This document shows, one piece after another, positions 27,513 to 35,526 of a stretch of DNA of 64,000 nt (position 1 is its first letter; the number at the start of each line of letters is the position of its first letter). The translations under genes were made by a program, and so were the position numbers. The notes under the pieces were generated by a model, which did not search any database, was not told the DNA's origin, and saw nothing but the letters and a program-made list of their open reading frames with translations. Source of the stretch: Pedobacter frigoris (lineage in GTDB: Bacteria; Bacteroidota; Bacteroidia; Sphingobacteriales; Sphingobacteriaceae). The DNA is taken from positions 372,001 through 436,000 of the forward strand of contig NZ_SWBQ01000003.1 in NCBI RefSeq assembly GCF_005116445.1. Direction: 5' to 3'.

Positions 27513-27824
27513 TTAAACAACTGCAACCAGTAGTACATTATATTTTCTTCTGAAGTGATCCTGTACGTCATCAATCAGCTTATTGTACCTCGTAATTTTT
27601 TCAGGTAAAACGAATAATAAAAAATTTACTTCACCGCTGTATTGCACATATTCCTCTACAGCAAGCCAGCTTTCTCTTTCTCTATCTTCATTGTACTCTC
27701 CTGAATCCTTAAAAAGCATTAAAAGATTTAACCCTTTTTCTGTGCAGAATTTTTTAATGGCGATCTCCTGATCTCCAATAGTCTTCAAATGAGGTGAAAT
27801 TCTAATGTATCCAATCGCATTCAT
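27513..27824 (-). CDS. Stand-alone serine-recombinase (resolvase) N-terminal-like domain
   Basis: This is a 103-residue protein that matches the layout of the catalytic domain of serine recombinases but has nothing after it. AIGYIRIS puts Arg8 and Ser10 at the positions of the gamma-delta resolvase active site. LPEKITR (Glu75, Lys76, Arg79) stands where the family has its D-R-x-x-R motif, so two catalytic residues are conservatively replaced. No helix E, zinc domain or DNA-binding domain follows. It lies 29 bp after a response regulator gene on the same strand. A regulatory or vestigial role is more likely than site-specific recombination. The homology call is by eye. Confidence 0.55.
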   Translation of the reverse strand: MNAIGYIRISPHLKTIGDQEIAIKKFCTEKGLNLLMLFKDSGEYNEDRERESWLAVEEYVQYSGEVNFLLFVLPEKITRYNKLIDDVQDHFRRKYNVLLVAVV

Positions 27825-27853
27825 GATGAAACGATTAATGTTAATTAATATCG

Positions 27854-28297
27854 TTATGACCTTAAGCCGTGTAAAGATCTTTTGCCCGCATCCGCTGTAA
27901 AAATCTCAGACGGGTTTTTAAGGCAGGTATTGATTTTCGACAACATATCACTTAACTCAAACGGCTTTGAAATAAATGCATTACATCCATAACTACCCAA
28001 AGAAAGTAATACCTGAGGGTATGCCGAGCAAATAATCACAGGGATATTCTTTGTCAATGGATTCTTTTTTAATTGAGCACACAGCTCTCCTCCATTTATT
28101 TTTGGCAATAAATAATCTAATAGCACTATATCAGGAGTAAAATCCTCTATTAGTGCAAAAACATCATCAGCTTCTCTATAAGACCTGACATTAAACCCCT
28201 CATAATCAAATAATTCAGTTAGCATCTCTACTAATCCCTCATCATTTTCAATGATTAATATATTCGTCGGGGTATCGCGTTCTTTATTTGGCAGCAT
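27854..28297 (-). CDS. Single-domain response regulator
   Basis: This is a 147-residue receiver domain protein with no output domain. The acidic pocket lies in ILIIENDEG. The phosphoacceptor is Asp61 in DIVLLDYLLP, and the conserved lysine is Lys111 in FISKPF. The ATG at 28297 is used as the start. A GTG at 28306 in the same frame would add three residues. No histidine kinase is adjacent, so the partner must be elsewhere. It is probably co-transcribed with the resolvase-like gene downstream. Like CheY- or SpoIIF-type proteins it would act by binding another protein. Confidence 0.88.
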   Translation of the reverse strand: MLPNKERDTPTNILIIENDEGLVEMLTELFDYEGFNVRSYREADDVFALIEDFTPDIVLLDYLLPKINGGELCAQLKKNPLTKNIPVIICSAYPQVLLSLGSYGCNAFISKPFELSDMLSKINTCLKNPSEIFTADAGKRSLHGLRS

Positions 28298-28579
28298 TTC
28301 ATTCACTCTATTAGTAGCCTATTATAACAAACGAATAAGCTTTCGGTTTTATTTTAACCGATAAGTTCTTGCAGTGCGAAAATCCATATACACCAGTACA
28401 ATTTTACAGCTTAAATCTCCATTATTATGCAATATTGGCTATACATAGATCATATTTTCAATATATATGTATTTATGAAAGATTTTTGTATTTTTATGAA
28501 TTAATATCTAACCAAATTAAATTCCTGATGACGTAAATAAAAAATTTACGTTTTTAGGTTAACACACAACACCTAAACT
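28298..28579. other. AT-rich divergent intergenic region
   Basis: This stretch of about 280 bp lies between the response regulator and the AraC-type regulator genes. It holds the promoters for both directions but no gene. No clear operator, hairpin or TAnnTTTG box with a well-placed -33 partner was found by eye. Confidence 0.5.
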
Positions 28580-29449
28580 ATGAAACCACAATTATTAAAA
28601 GTTTCAAACAACCCGGTCAATTCTTTCAGCGTCCGGCGGGACAATGTGCCATACATAAACAACCGATGGCACTATCATGCAGAAGTCGAACTCATTTATT
28701 TCAAGAAAGGCAATGGCACTCAGTTTATTGGCGACAGCATCAAGCGGTTCCGATCCGGTGATGTTGTATTGGTAGGCGCGCACCTTCCTCACTACTGGAA
28801 GTTTGATGAAAGCTACTTCAACGAAGATGAAAAAAACAATGCTGACGTAGTTGTCGCCCATTTCTGTGAGAATTTTTGGGGAAGTTCCTTTTTAAATCTG
28901 CCTGAAAACAAATCTTTAAAATTGCTTTTAGAAAAAGCACAACGAGGAATCCAAATACAGGATAAAAGCAGAAAACAGATTGGAGAATTGATTGAAACCA
29001 TTCTTTCCTCCGAAGGCCCCAAAAGAATCATTACATTGATGGATGCATTATTGGCTATAGAGAATTGCAGCAACAATACAGTACTATCCTCGATGGGCTT
29101 CCGTCATGATTTTGAAGAAACAGAAAATGACAGAATTAATGCCATTTACAATTATTCTCTAACTAATTTCAAGAGAAAAATACAGATGGAAGAGATGGCT
29201 GCTGTGGCAAATATTAGTCCTAACTCGTTCTGCAGGTATTTCAAATCAAGAACAAGAAAAACCTATACGCAGTTCATTAGTGAAATCAGGGTCGGCCACG
29301 CCTGCAAGCTACTGATCGAAGACAGCATGAATGTAAAACAGATATGCTATGAGAGTGGGTTTCACAACTTTGCAAGCTTCCACAAACACTTTAAAATGAT
29401 AACAGGAAAAAGTCCACTATCCTATCAAAAATCTTACCTACATAAATAA
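28580..29449 (+). CDS. AraC family transcriptional regulator
   Basis: This is a 289-residue regulator. The N-terminal cupin-like effector domain has NNRWHYHAEVELIYFKKG and SGDVVLVGAHLPHYW. The C-terminal AraC domain (about 190-289) has two helix-turn-helix units, MEEMAAVANISPNSFCRYFKSRT and VKQICYESGFHNFASFHKHFK. Such regulators commonly sense a sugar and activate the adjacent catabolic gene. The fucosidase gene begins 6 bp after its stop codon, so the two form one unit and fucose or a fucosylated sugar is a reasonable effector. Confidence 0.9.
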   Translation: MKPQLLKVSNNPVNSFSVRRDNVPYINNRWHYHAEVELIYFKKGNGTQFIGDSIKRFRSGDVVLVGAHLPHYWKFDESYFNEDEKNNADVVVAHFCENFWGSSFLNLPENKSLKLLLEKAQRGIQIQDKSRKQIGELIETILSSEGPKRIITLMDALLAIENCSNNTVLSSMGFRHDFEETENDRINAIYNYSLTNFKRKIQMEEMAAVANISPNSFCRYFKSRTRKTYTQFISEIRVGHACKLLIEDSMNVKQICYESGFHNFASFHKHFKMITGKSPLSYQKSYLHK

Positions 29450-29455
29450 CATTGA

Positions 29456-31306
29456 ATGAAAACTAAAATAATTGCAGTTCTATTTCTAACCTATTTCAAC
29501 CCTTCTTTAAAAGCGCAACAACCCACAAAGCAGTCCTCAGATAAGCAAGAAAAAATGGAGTGGTTTACAGACGCTAAACTTGGGATCTTCATTCACTGGG
29601 GAATATATTCTGTCAACGGAATATCTGAGTCCTGGTCCTTTTTTAATAACTATATCAACCATGACAATTACATGAAGCAACTGCATGGTTTCAATGCTTC
29701 AAAATACAATCCCACTGCCTGGGTTAACCTTATTAAAGAAAGCGGAGCCAAATACTCTGTGATCACCACTAAACATCATGATGGAGTTGCTTTATGGAAT
29801 ACCAATGGAGAAAATGCAACTACCACACTTAAGAACAGCGCTGCTAAAAAAGATCTGATCAGTCCTTTTGTATCCGAATTAAAAAAAGCGGGATTAAAAA
29901 CAGGACTTTACTTTTCTTTACCAGACTGGAGTTATCCGGACTACGACGGTTTTACAAGAGATAGAAAAAGATACAAGCTCAATGAAGAGCCTGACAGATG
30001 GAACAAATTCACCAGCTATTTTCAGGGACAACTTAACGAGCTTTCATCTAAATACAACCCTGATTTACTTTGGTTTGACGGTGACTGGGAACATTCTGCT
30101 ACCGAGTGGCAGGCTGATAAAATACTGGCAAACCTAAAAAAATACAACTCAAATATCATTATCAATTCACGGTTGAATCATAATGGCGATTATGAAACTC
30201 CGGAACAGGGAATTCCGGTCGTAAAACCAGGAAATGACTATTGGGAACTTTGTTATACCATGAATGATTCATGGGGTTATCAACCTTATGATTTCAAATA
30301 CAAATCGCCCAACATGATCATCAGAACTTTGGTAGATTGCATCAGTATGGGAGGAAATCTACTTCTGGATATAGGTCCGAAAGCAGATGGCACCATCGCT
30401 CAGGAACAAATAACCATCCTAAAAGGATTGGGGAGGTGGACTAAAAAACATGCCGAAGCCATTTACGGAACACGCGCTGGTATTCCAGCCAAACACTTTA
30501 CCGGAAAAACCGCTTTATCGAAAGATAAAAAAACACTTTATTTATATGCCGACTGGTCTTTGAATAATCAGGACCAACTCCTTGTTAAAGGCCTTAAATC
30601 GAAAGTGATTGATGCTCGAATTGTCGGCACCAACCATAATGCTACCGTAAATCAGGTTCGCGATGGGATCGTACTCAAGGTTCCTGCTATAGCCTGGGAC
30701 CAGGATGCAACAGTCATCGCACTAAAATTCAATGAAGCAATTCAATTAACTGAGGGCATCAACGAAACAGTAGATTTTGAACAATTGGCCGATCAGAAAA
30801 CTGATTTCAGACTTCAACTGAAAAATATAGTGGGTTCAATACATCAGGGGAATAATCCTTTTGAAAAAACTTCCCTGCCTCAGGATGGCTTGAATTTTAA
30901 AGAAGGTAAATATGCACTTCAACCAATGCTATACGATTGGATAACTAAGAACTCAGAGGGACTTTACAAAACAGGTAAAGGATTACCGGAAGGACATTAT
31001 CAGGGTAAATGTGCGCTATCGGCAGATAAGCAAACAATCTATCTTTTTGTTGAAGGCAAACCTACCGGACCAATTGCGTTAAAAGGGATTAAGAATAAAA
31101 TCGCCAGGATAAGAATTGTTGGCGAAGGAACTATGATAGAGCCCCAAATCTACAATAAATTATATTGGAGCGCAATTCCAGGAATCGTATACATCCCCGT
31201 TCCAGCAGATCGACTCGATAAAGACCTTACCATTATAGCAGTACTGCTTGACGGCCCTGTGGACCTCTACAGAGAGAAAGTCGGAGCGATTGAAAGTAAT
31301 ATGTAG
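29456..31306 (+). CDS. Alpha-L-fucosidase, GH29
   Basis: This is a 616-residue secreted exo-glycosidase. The signal peptide ends near SLKAQQ. The GH29 barrel starts with MEWFTDAKLGIFIHWGIYSV, continues with ITTKHHDGVALW, and has the nucleophile Asp208 in PDLLWFDGDWE. After about residue 340 come two beta-sandwich regions, each beginning with an ALSKDKKTLYLY-like strand (again at ALSADKQTIYLF), as in long GH29 enzymes. It removes terminal alpha-linked fucose, probably in the periplasm or outside the cell. A strong bidirectional terminator follows directly. Confidence 0.92.
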   Translation: MKTKIIAVLFLTYFNPSLKAQQPTKQSSDKQEKMEWFTDAKLGIFIHWGIYSVNGISESWSFFNNYINHDNYMKQLHGFNASKYNPTAWVNLIKESGAKYSVITTKHHDGVALWNTNGENATTTLKNSAAKKDLISPFVSELKKAGLKTGLYFSLPDWSYPDYDGFTRDRKRYKLNEEPDRWNKFTSYFQGQLNELSSKYNPDLLWFDGDWEHSATEWQADKILANLKKYNSNIIINSRLNHNGDYETPEQGIPVVKPGNDYWELCYTMNDSWGYQPYDFKYKSPNMIIRTLVDCISMGGNLLLDIGPKADGTIAQEQITILKGLGRWTKKHAEAIYGTRAGIPAKHFTGKTALSKDKKTLYLYADWSLNNQDQLLVKGLKSKVIDARIVGTNHNATVNQVRDGIVLKVPAIAWDQDATVIALKFNEAIQLTEGINETVDFEQLADQKTDFRLQLKNIVGSIHQGNNPFEKTSLPQDGLNFKEGKYALQPMLYDWITKNSEGLYKTGKGLPEGHYQGKCALSADKQTIYLFVEGKPTGPIALKGIKNKIARIRIVGEGTMIEPQIYNKLYWSAIPGIVYIPVPADRLDKDLTIIAVLLDGPVDLYREKVGAIESNM

Positions 31307-31312
31307 TTTCAT

Positions 31313-31349
31313 AAAAAAGCTCCCCGTAAAAATTACGGGGAGCTTTTTT
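31313..31349. terminator. Strong bidirectional terminator
   Basis: A perfect 17-bp stem has a 3-nt AAA loop. The left arm is 31313-31329 (A-run, then GCTCCCCGTAA) and the right arm is 31333-31349 (TTACGGGGAGC, then T-run). It lies between the convergent fucosidase and GH109-like genes and has A/T runs on both sides. Confidence 0.92.
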
Positions 31350-31367
31350 ATATATGTTTTTGTATAA

Positions 31368-32798
31368 TTAACCTTTCTTAACTTCTCTCACGGTAGTATT
31401 ACCACCGCCATCAAGCGTTAAATTCACAGGCTTATTTGTTTTCCATGACCCTTTTGTAAAATCAGGGATATCTACACTAGATGATCTTTTAGACACTGAT
31501 TTTTTACTCAAAGGAACAATACAACTCCATGCCGCTGCATCATAAACATCCTGATCAAGAGGTAGTCCGTTACGCAAACAATCAATTAATCTCCAGTCCA
31601 TGATAAAGTCCATACCTCCATGTCCACCAACTTTTTTTGCGACCTCACCAACATGTTTAATGATCGGCGGGCTGTAAGTATCATAAAGTTTTTTCAGTTC
31701 ATCTTTACTCACCCACTCTTCTCCGATAGCAATACGTTCCGGTTCAGGCCATTTTGCTGCTGAGCCTTTTGTTCCGCTCAATACATGTAATCTGGAATAT
31801 GGTCTTGGTGAGGTTACGTCATGCTGTAACATCATTGTTTTACCATTGGTAGTCCTGATCGTGGTAACATTCATGTTTCCGCGGTAGTTTTTACCAACAA
31901 ACTGATCATAGAACGGGTCTTTTGCTGCTCTCTTCTTAGCCTCTTCACCCATCATAAAGTCATTGGTAGATACAGAAACCAGATAATCCATTTTATCTCC
32001 CCTGTTAATATTCATACATTGGGCAATAGGTCCCAATCCATGGGTAGGATACAAATTCCCGTTGAAGTTGATGTTCTCCTTCAATCTCCACATGTCCTGA
32101 TAACCATTTTTATTGAAGTTCAGCCCTAGTAAATCGTGATTATAAGCACCCTCTGCATGAACCAATTCTCCGAACATACCATTTCTAGCCATATTCAAAG
32201 TAAGCATTTCGAAGAAATCGTAGCAACAGTTCTCCAACATCATACAATGCTTACGGGTTCTTTCAGAAGTTTCTACAAGTTTCCAGCAGTCTTCAAGAGT
32301 CAGTGCCGCAGGAACTTCAGTAGCTGCATGTTTGCCGTGCTCCATCGCGTATACTGCCATAGGCGTATGCAAACTCCAAGGTGTACAGATGTAAATCAGA
32401 TCCAGATCCTCTTTATCGATCATCTCTTTCCAGCCGTTCTCACCTGAATATTCCTTGGCTTTTGGCAGCCCTTTACTTGTAAGATATCTTTGCGCTGCAG
32501 TTGCTCTTGCAGGCAAAAGATCACAAAGCGCTTTAATTTCTACTCCCTCAATAAATGACATTCTACTCACTGCACCAGGACCTCTCTGGCCCAATCCAAT
32601 AAAGCCAATTTTTACTTTATCAATTTTCGGCGCAGCATAGCCGCTCATATTAAATCGCTGTGCGCTGCTGCCACTTAGAGAAGTTAACAGATCTTCATTT
32701 TCGGAAATGCTTTCTTTTGCAAAAGATGGCAGGCCTATAGCCATTGCCCCAGTTCCCAATGCAAATTGTTGTAAAAATTTTCTACGGTTAGGTTTCAT
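31368..32798 (-). CDS. Gfo/Idh/MocA family protein, GH109-like (alpha-N-acetylgalactosaminidase type)
   Basis: This is a 476-residue protein with a twin-arginine-type leader (NRRKFLQQFALGTGAMAIG). The Rossmann NAD-binding part starts KVKIGFIGLGQRGPGAV. The stretches MLENCCYDFFEMLTLNM, GAYNHDLL, NLYPTHGLGPIAQCMNINRG, HGGMDFIMDWRLIDCLRNGLP and PDFTKGSW closely match the layout of GH109. That family uses NAD to hydrolyse terminal alpha-GalNAc, including the blood group A epitope. A plain oxidoreductase remains possible. It is the last gene of the minus-strand catabolic block, 139 bp after the hexosaminidase gene. Confidence 0.82.
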   Translation of the reverse strand: MKPNRRKFLQQFALGTGAMAIGLPSFAKESISENEDLLTSLSGSSAQRFNMSGYAAPKIDKVKIGFIGLGQRGPGAVSRMSFIEGVEIKALCDLLPARATAAQRYLTSKGLPKAKEYSGENGWKEMIDKEDLDLIYICTPWSLHTPMAVYAMEHGKHAATEVPAALTLEDCWKLVETSERTRKHCMMLENCCYDFFEMLTLNMARNGMFGELVHAEGAYNHDLLGLNFNKNGYQDMWRLKENINFNGNLYPTHGLGPIAQCMNINRGDKMDYLVSVSTNDFMMGEEAKKRAAKDPFYDQFVGKNYRGNMNVTTIRTTNGKTMMLQHDVTSPRPYSRLHVLSGTKGSAAKWPEPERIAIGEEWVSKDELKKLYDTYSPPIIKHVGEVAKKVGGHGGMDFIMDWRLIDCLRNGLPLDQDVYDAAAWSCIVPLSKKSVSKRSSSVDIPDFTKGSWKTNKPVNLTLDGGGNTTVREVKKG

Positions 32799-32901
32799 TT
32801 TGTGTTGGATTATTTAGTTTAAAAGCAATTTGAACAAGTCAAATATTTCATTTATTACTCCAATATACAAAGCTATTCCAATGCCTTAAAGACTTATTTT
32901 C

Positions 32902-32917
32902 ACACAAACGGTTGTGT
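32902..32917. promoter_or_regulatory. Inverted repeat, LacI-type operator candidate
   Basis: ACACAAAC-GGTTGTGT is a 16-bp inverted repeat with a central CG and 7 of 8 base pairs matched. It lies 104 bp upstream of the GH109-like gene and 20 bp after the hexosaminidase stop. No T run follows on the minus strand, so a terminator is less likely than an operator. Confidence 0.4.
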
Positions 32918-32937
32918 AAATTTCATATTACAATACT

Positions 32938-34554
32938 TTATTCTCCCGTCTCAAAACGTTTTATGCCCGTACCGATTTTTATTGGCTCAGGACTTTTAGC
33001 TGGCGAAAACGGATTGTAATAATACAGACCTTGTTCCTGAAACAAATTTAAATGCCCTTTCAACCGTTCCATATACCTCGCATAGTCTTTATTATCCTGC
33101 GACGTCCAGGCCGCTTCAGCCAAAGCAGTTATCCTCGGAAAAAGCAGGTAATCCAGACGCTGTTCGCTTTGAATAGTCTCCGACCACAGGTCAGCCTGCA
33201 CACCCAAAATCTGATCTTTCTTTAGGGTTTGCTTTACATATTTATCCTGCGTAAACTCGTAGACATTCTTTAAAGGATTGTATAATTTGTTCCACTTGCG
33301 TCCATTTGTATGTGTACTGTCCTGCACAAAATCAAAGTAAAATGGCAGTCTCGGACAAAGTACGGTTTGAAATCCTTTGTCTAACGATAGCTTCAACATA
33401 TCAGGTTTATCGTGTCTCCACCAAAAGATGATGGTTTTATCCACTGGCAGATCAACCTCTGCCATTTCATCCCACACCAGCAATTTAGCATTCATGTTAT
33501 AGACTGAATCAGCTATTCGTTTCATGAAATATTTTTCTACTTCCTTTGAATTTGCAAGCTTCTGCGTCTGCATTAATGAGATAATATCAGGATTAGTCGG
33601 CCATTTATGATTCCCATAACTTACCTCATCACCACCCAAATGAATCATACCCGACGGAAACAAAGCATTCGTTTCTCTTAAGATGTTTGACAGGTAGCTA
33701 TAAGTACCTTCTTTACCGGGATTAAATGTAAATTCAGGGTGCCCTGGACCTCCGCCACCAGAAAACTCAGGATATGCCCTATTGGCAGCAGTAGCATGTC
33801 CTGGCATATCAATTTCAGGAATCACAGTAATGAATCTTTGAGCGGCATAGGCAACGACTTCCTTCACCTGTTCCTGAGTATAATATTGTGCTGGCAGCAT
33901 TTCATTGAAATAATCTCCTACACCACCTATCAATGCCAATCCAGGATATTTCTTGATTTCAATACGCCAGGCAGGTTCATCCGTAAGATGCCAGTGAAAA
34001 CGGTTGAGTTTATAAAAAGCCATCCAGTCTAATACAGATTTCACTTTTTCCATACCGAAGAAATGCCTCGACTCGTCCAGCATAAAACCTCTCCAGCCAT
34101 ACAATGGAGTATCAGAAATAATCCATCCCTGCAAGATAAGCGTACCTTTTTGATTCTTCGTTTGTCTGGCAATTTGCAATAAAGAGACCACGCCATAAAA
34201 TGCCCCTGATGGATCTTTAGCAGTTATAGTTACCCCTTTGCTATTCATATCCAGTTCGTAGGCCGGTTTAATTTTAGCCGAAAGGACTAATTTTATTGAA
34301 GGCTTAACTGAACTAGCCTGAACACTCAAAGGAATCTTTTGATTTTTCAGCAATTCCTGCTGCAGATAATTTGCAACCGGTCTTAATGATTCAGAGGATA
34401 CAACAATTGGTGTATTATTGTTCAGCGTAAATTGGTCACCTGATTTTTTTGCCACTGAAGGCTGTGGAATAATCGGACAGATATCTTGTGCTGCAGCAAG
34501 CTGTACTGCGCCTGCCATTATTACTGTAAAGAAAAAAAGTCTTAATTTAGTCAT
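32938..34554 (-). CDS. Beta-N-acetylhexosaminidase, GH20
   Basis: This is a 538-residue secreted enzyme. The signal peptide ends near QLAAAQD. The N-terminal GH20b-like domain (about 25-150) precedes the catalytic barrel beginning YGWRGFMLDESRHFFGMEKV. The catalytic pair Asp309-Glu310 lies in MIHLGGDEVSYGN, with HWHLTDEPAWRIEI and PEIDMPGHATAA as further active-site loops. It removes terminal beta-linked GlcNAc or GalNAc. It lies 36 bp after kduD and upstream of the GH109-like gene, so hexosamine release and uronate use may be expressed together. Confidence 0.93.
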   Translation of the reverse strand: MTKLRLFFFTVIMAGAVQLAAAQDICPIIPQPSVAKKSGDQFTLNNNTPIVVSSESLRPVANYLQQELLKNQKIPLSVQASSVKPSIKLVLSAKIKPAYELDMNSKGVTITAKDPSGAFYGVVSLLQIARQTKNQKGTLILQGWIISDTPLYGWRGFMLDESRHFFGMEKVKSVLDWMAFYKLNRFHWHLTDEPAWRIEIKKYPGLALIGGVGDYFNEMLPAQYYTQEQVKEVVAYAAQRFITVIPEIDMPGHATAANRAYPEFSGGGGPGHPEFTFNPGKEGTYSYLSNILRETNALFPSGMIHLGGDEVSYGNHKWPTNPDIISLMQTQKLANSKEVEKYFMKRIADSVYNMNAKLLVWDEMAEVDLPVDKTIIFWWRHDKPDMLKLSLDKGFQTVLCPRLPFYFDFVQDSTHTNGRKWNKLYNPLKNVYEFTQDKYVKQTLKKDQILGVQADLWSETIQSEQRLDYLLFPRITALAEAAWTSQDNKDYARYMERLKGHLNLFQEQGLYYYNPFSPAKSPEPIKIGTGIKRFETGE

Positions 34555-34590
34555 TATATGTAGGTTCTATTGTGTGTCGTTCTATCAGCA

Positions 34591-35361
34591 CTACCTTCCC
34601 ATCCAGCCGCCATCTACTGTCATCACTGTCCCGTGCATGTAATTAGACGCATCAGATGCCAAAAACAAAACAGGTCCTTTAAAATCTTCCGGTTCGCCCC
34701 ATCTTCCCGCTGGAATTCTTTCCATAATGGAACGGCTTCGGTTTTCATCAGCTCTTAATGCTGTCGTATTGTCCGTAGAAATATAACCCGGAGCAATCGC
34801 GTTAACGTTTACGCCTTTAGCTGCCCATTCATTGGCAAAAGCCTTTGTCAGCTGGCCAACAGCGCCTTTACTGGCCGCATATCCGGGAACTGTAATGCCT
34901 CCCTGAAAAGTCAGCAAAGAAGCCGTAAAGACAATCTTTCCACTTCCTCTTGACACCATATCCCTACCTATTTCTCTGGTCAAAATAAAGGGGGCGGTCT
35001 GATTTACCGCAATCACTTCATCCCAGTACTCATCCGGATGTTCAGATATTGGCTTCCGTAAAATAGTTCCCGCATTATTAATCAGAATATCTATTACAGG
35101 ATGATCCTTTTTCACCTGCTCGCAAAATGCGGTCAACGCATTTCTGCTACCAAAGTCACACTGATAGGCGAAAAAATTTCTACCCAAAGCTGTTACTGAT
35201 TTTTCTACCTCACTGCCAGTTAGTTCCAGATTTGCAGATACACCAATAATATCAGCACCGGCTTCTGCCAATGCCTCAGCCAAGGCCTTACCTATCCCTC
35301 TCTTACAGCCTGTTACCAAAGCTACTTTCCCTTTTAAATCAAATAAATCAAGTATTGCCAT
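34591..35361 (-). CDS. kduD: 2-dehydro-3-deoxy-D-gluconate 5-dehydrogenase (KduD-type SDR)
   Basis: This is a 256-residue short-chain dehydrogenase that reduces 2,5-diketo-3-deoxygluconate to 2-keto-3-deoxygluconate with NADH. The cofactor motif TGCKRGIG is at residues 18-25. The catalytic residues are Ser148, Tyr161 and Lys165 (YAASK). The start MAILDLFDLKGKVALVTG and the end TVDGGWMGR are typical of KduD rather than general SDRs. It works directly after KduI in breakdown of unsaturated uronates from pectin, alginate-like or glycosaminoglycan sources. A palindromic repeat separates it from the DUF4861 gene upstream. Confidence 0.9.
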   Translation of the reverse strand: MAILDLFDLKGKVALVTGCKRGIGKALAEALAEAGADIIGVSANLELTGSEVEKSVTALGRNFFAYQCDFGSRNALTAFCEQVKKDHPVIDILINNAGTILRKPISEHPDEYWDEVIAVNQTAPFILTREIGRDMVSRGSGKIVFTASLLTFQGGITVPGYAASKGAVGQLTKAFANEWAAKGVNVNAIAPGYISTDNTTALRADENRSRSIMERIPAGRWGEPEDFKGPVLFLASDASNYMHGTVMTVDGGWMGR

Positions 35362-35392
35362 TGTTATTTCTGTTAAACATTTTATTAAACTG

Positions 35393-35499
35393 TCGTCATC
35401 CTGACCACGTAGTAGCTGCGAAGCAAATTTATTTCAGGATCCCAAACTGGTTAGTTAATCGTTCTTTTCCGAGATACTGAAATAAATTCAGGATGACGA
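35393..35499. repeat. Palindromic intergenic repeat, copy B
   Basis: This 107-bp element lies between the DUF4861 gene and kduD. It has perfect 12-bp inverted ends, TCGTCATCCTGA (35393-35404) and TCAGGATGACGA (35488-35499). Its left 55 bp match the reverse complement of the right half of copy A (1252-1404) with few differences. It can fold as a long hairpin and may influence the downstream part of the kdu transcript. Confidence 0.82.
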
Positions 35500-35526
35500 G
35501 TCGTAAAAACTATAATATATAATCCC

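Noticed and set aside
25067..34554. A canonical polysaccharide utilisation locus
   Set aside because: No SusC- or SusD-like gene was found in the window, so only a looser catabolic cluster is claimed.
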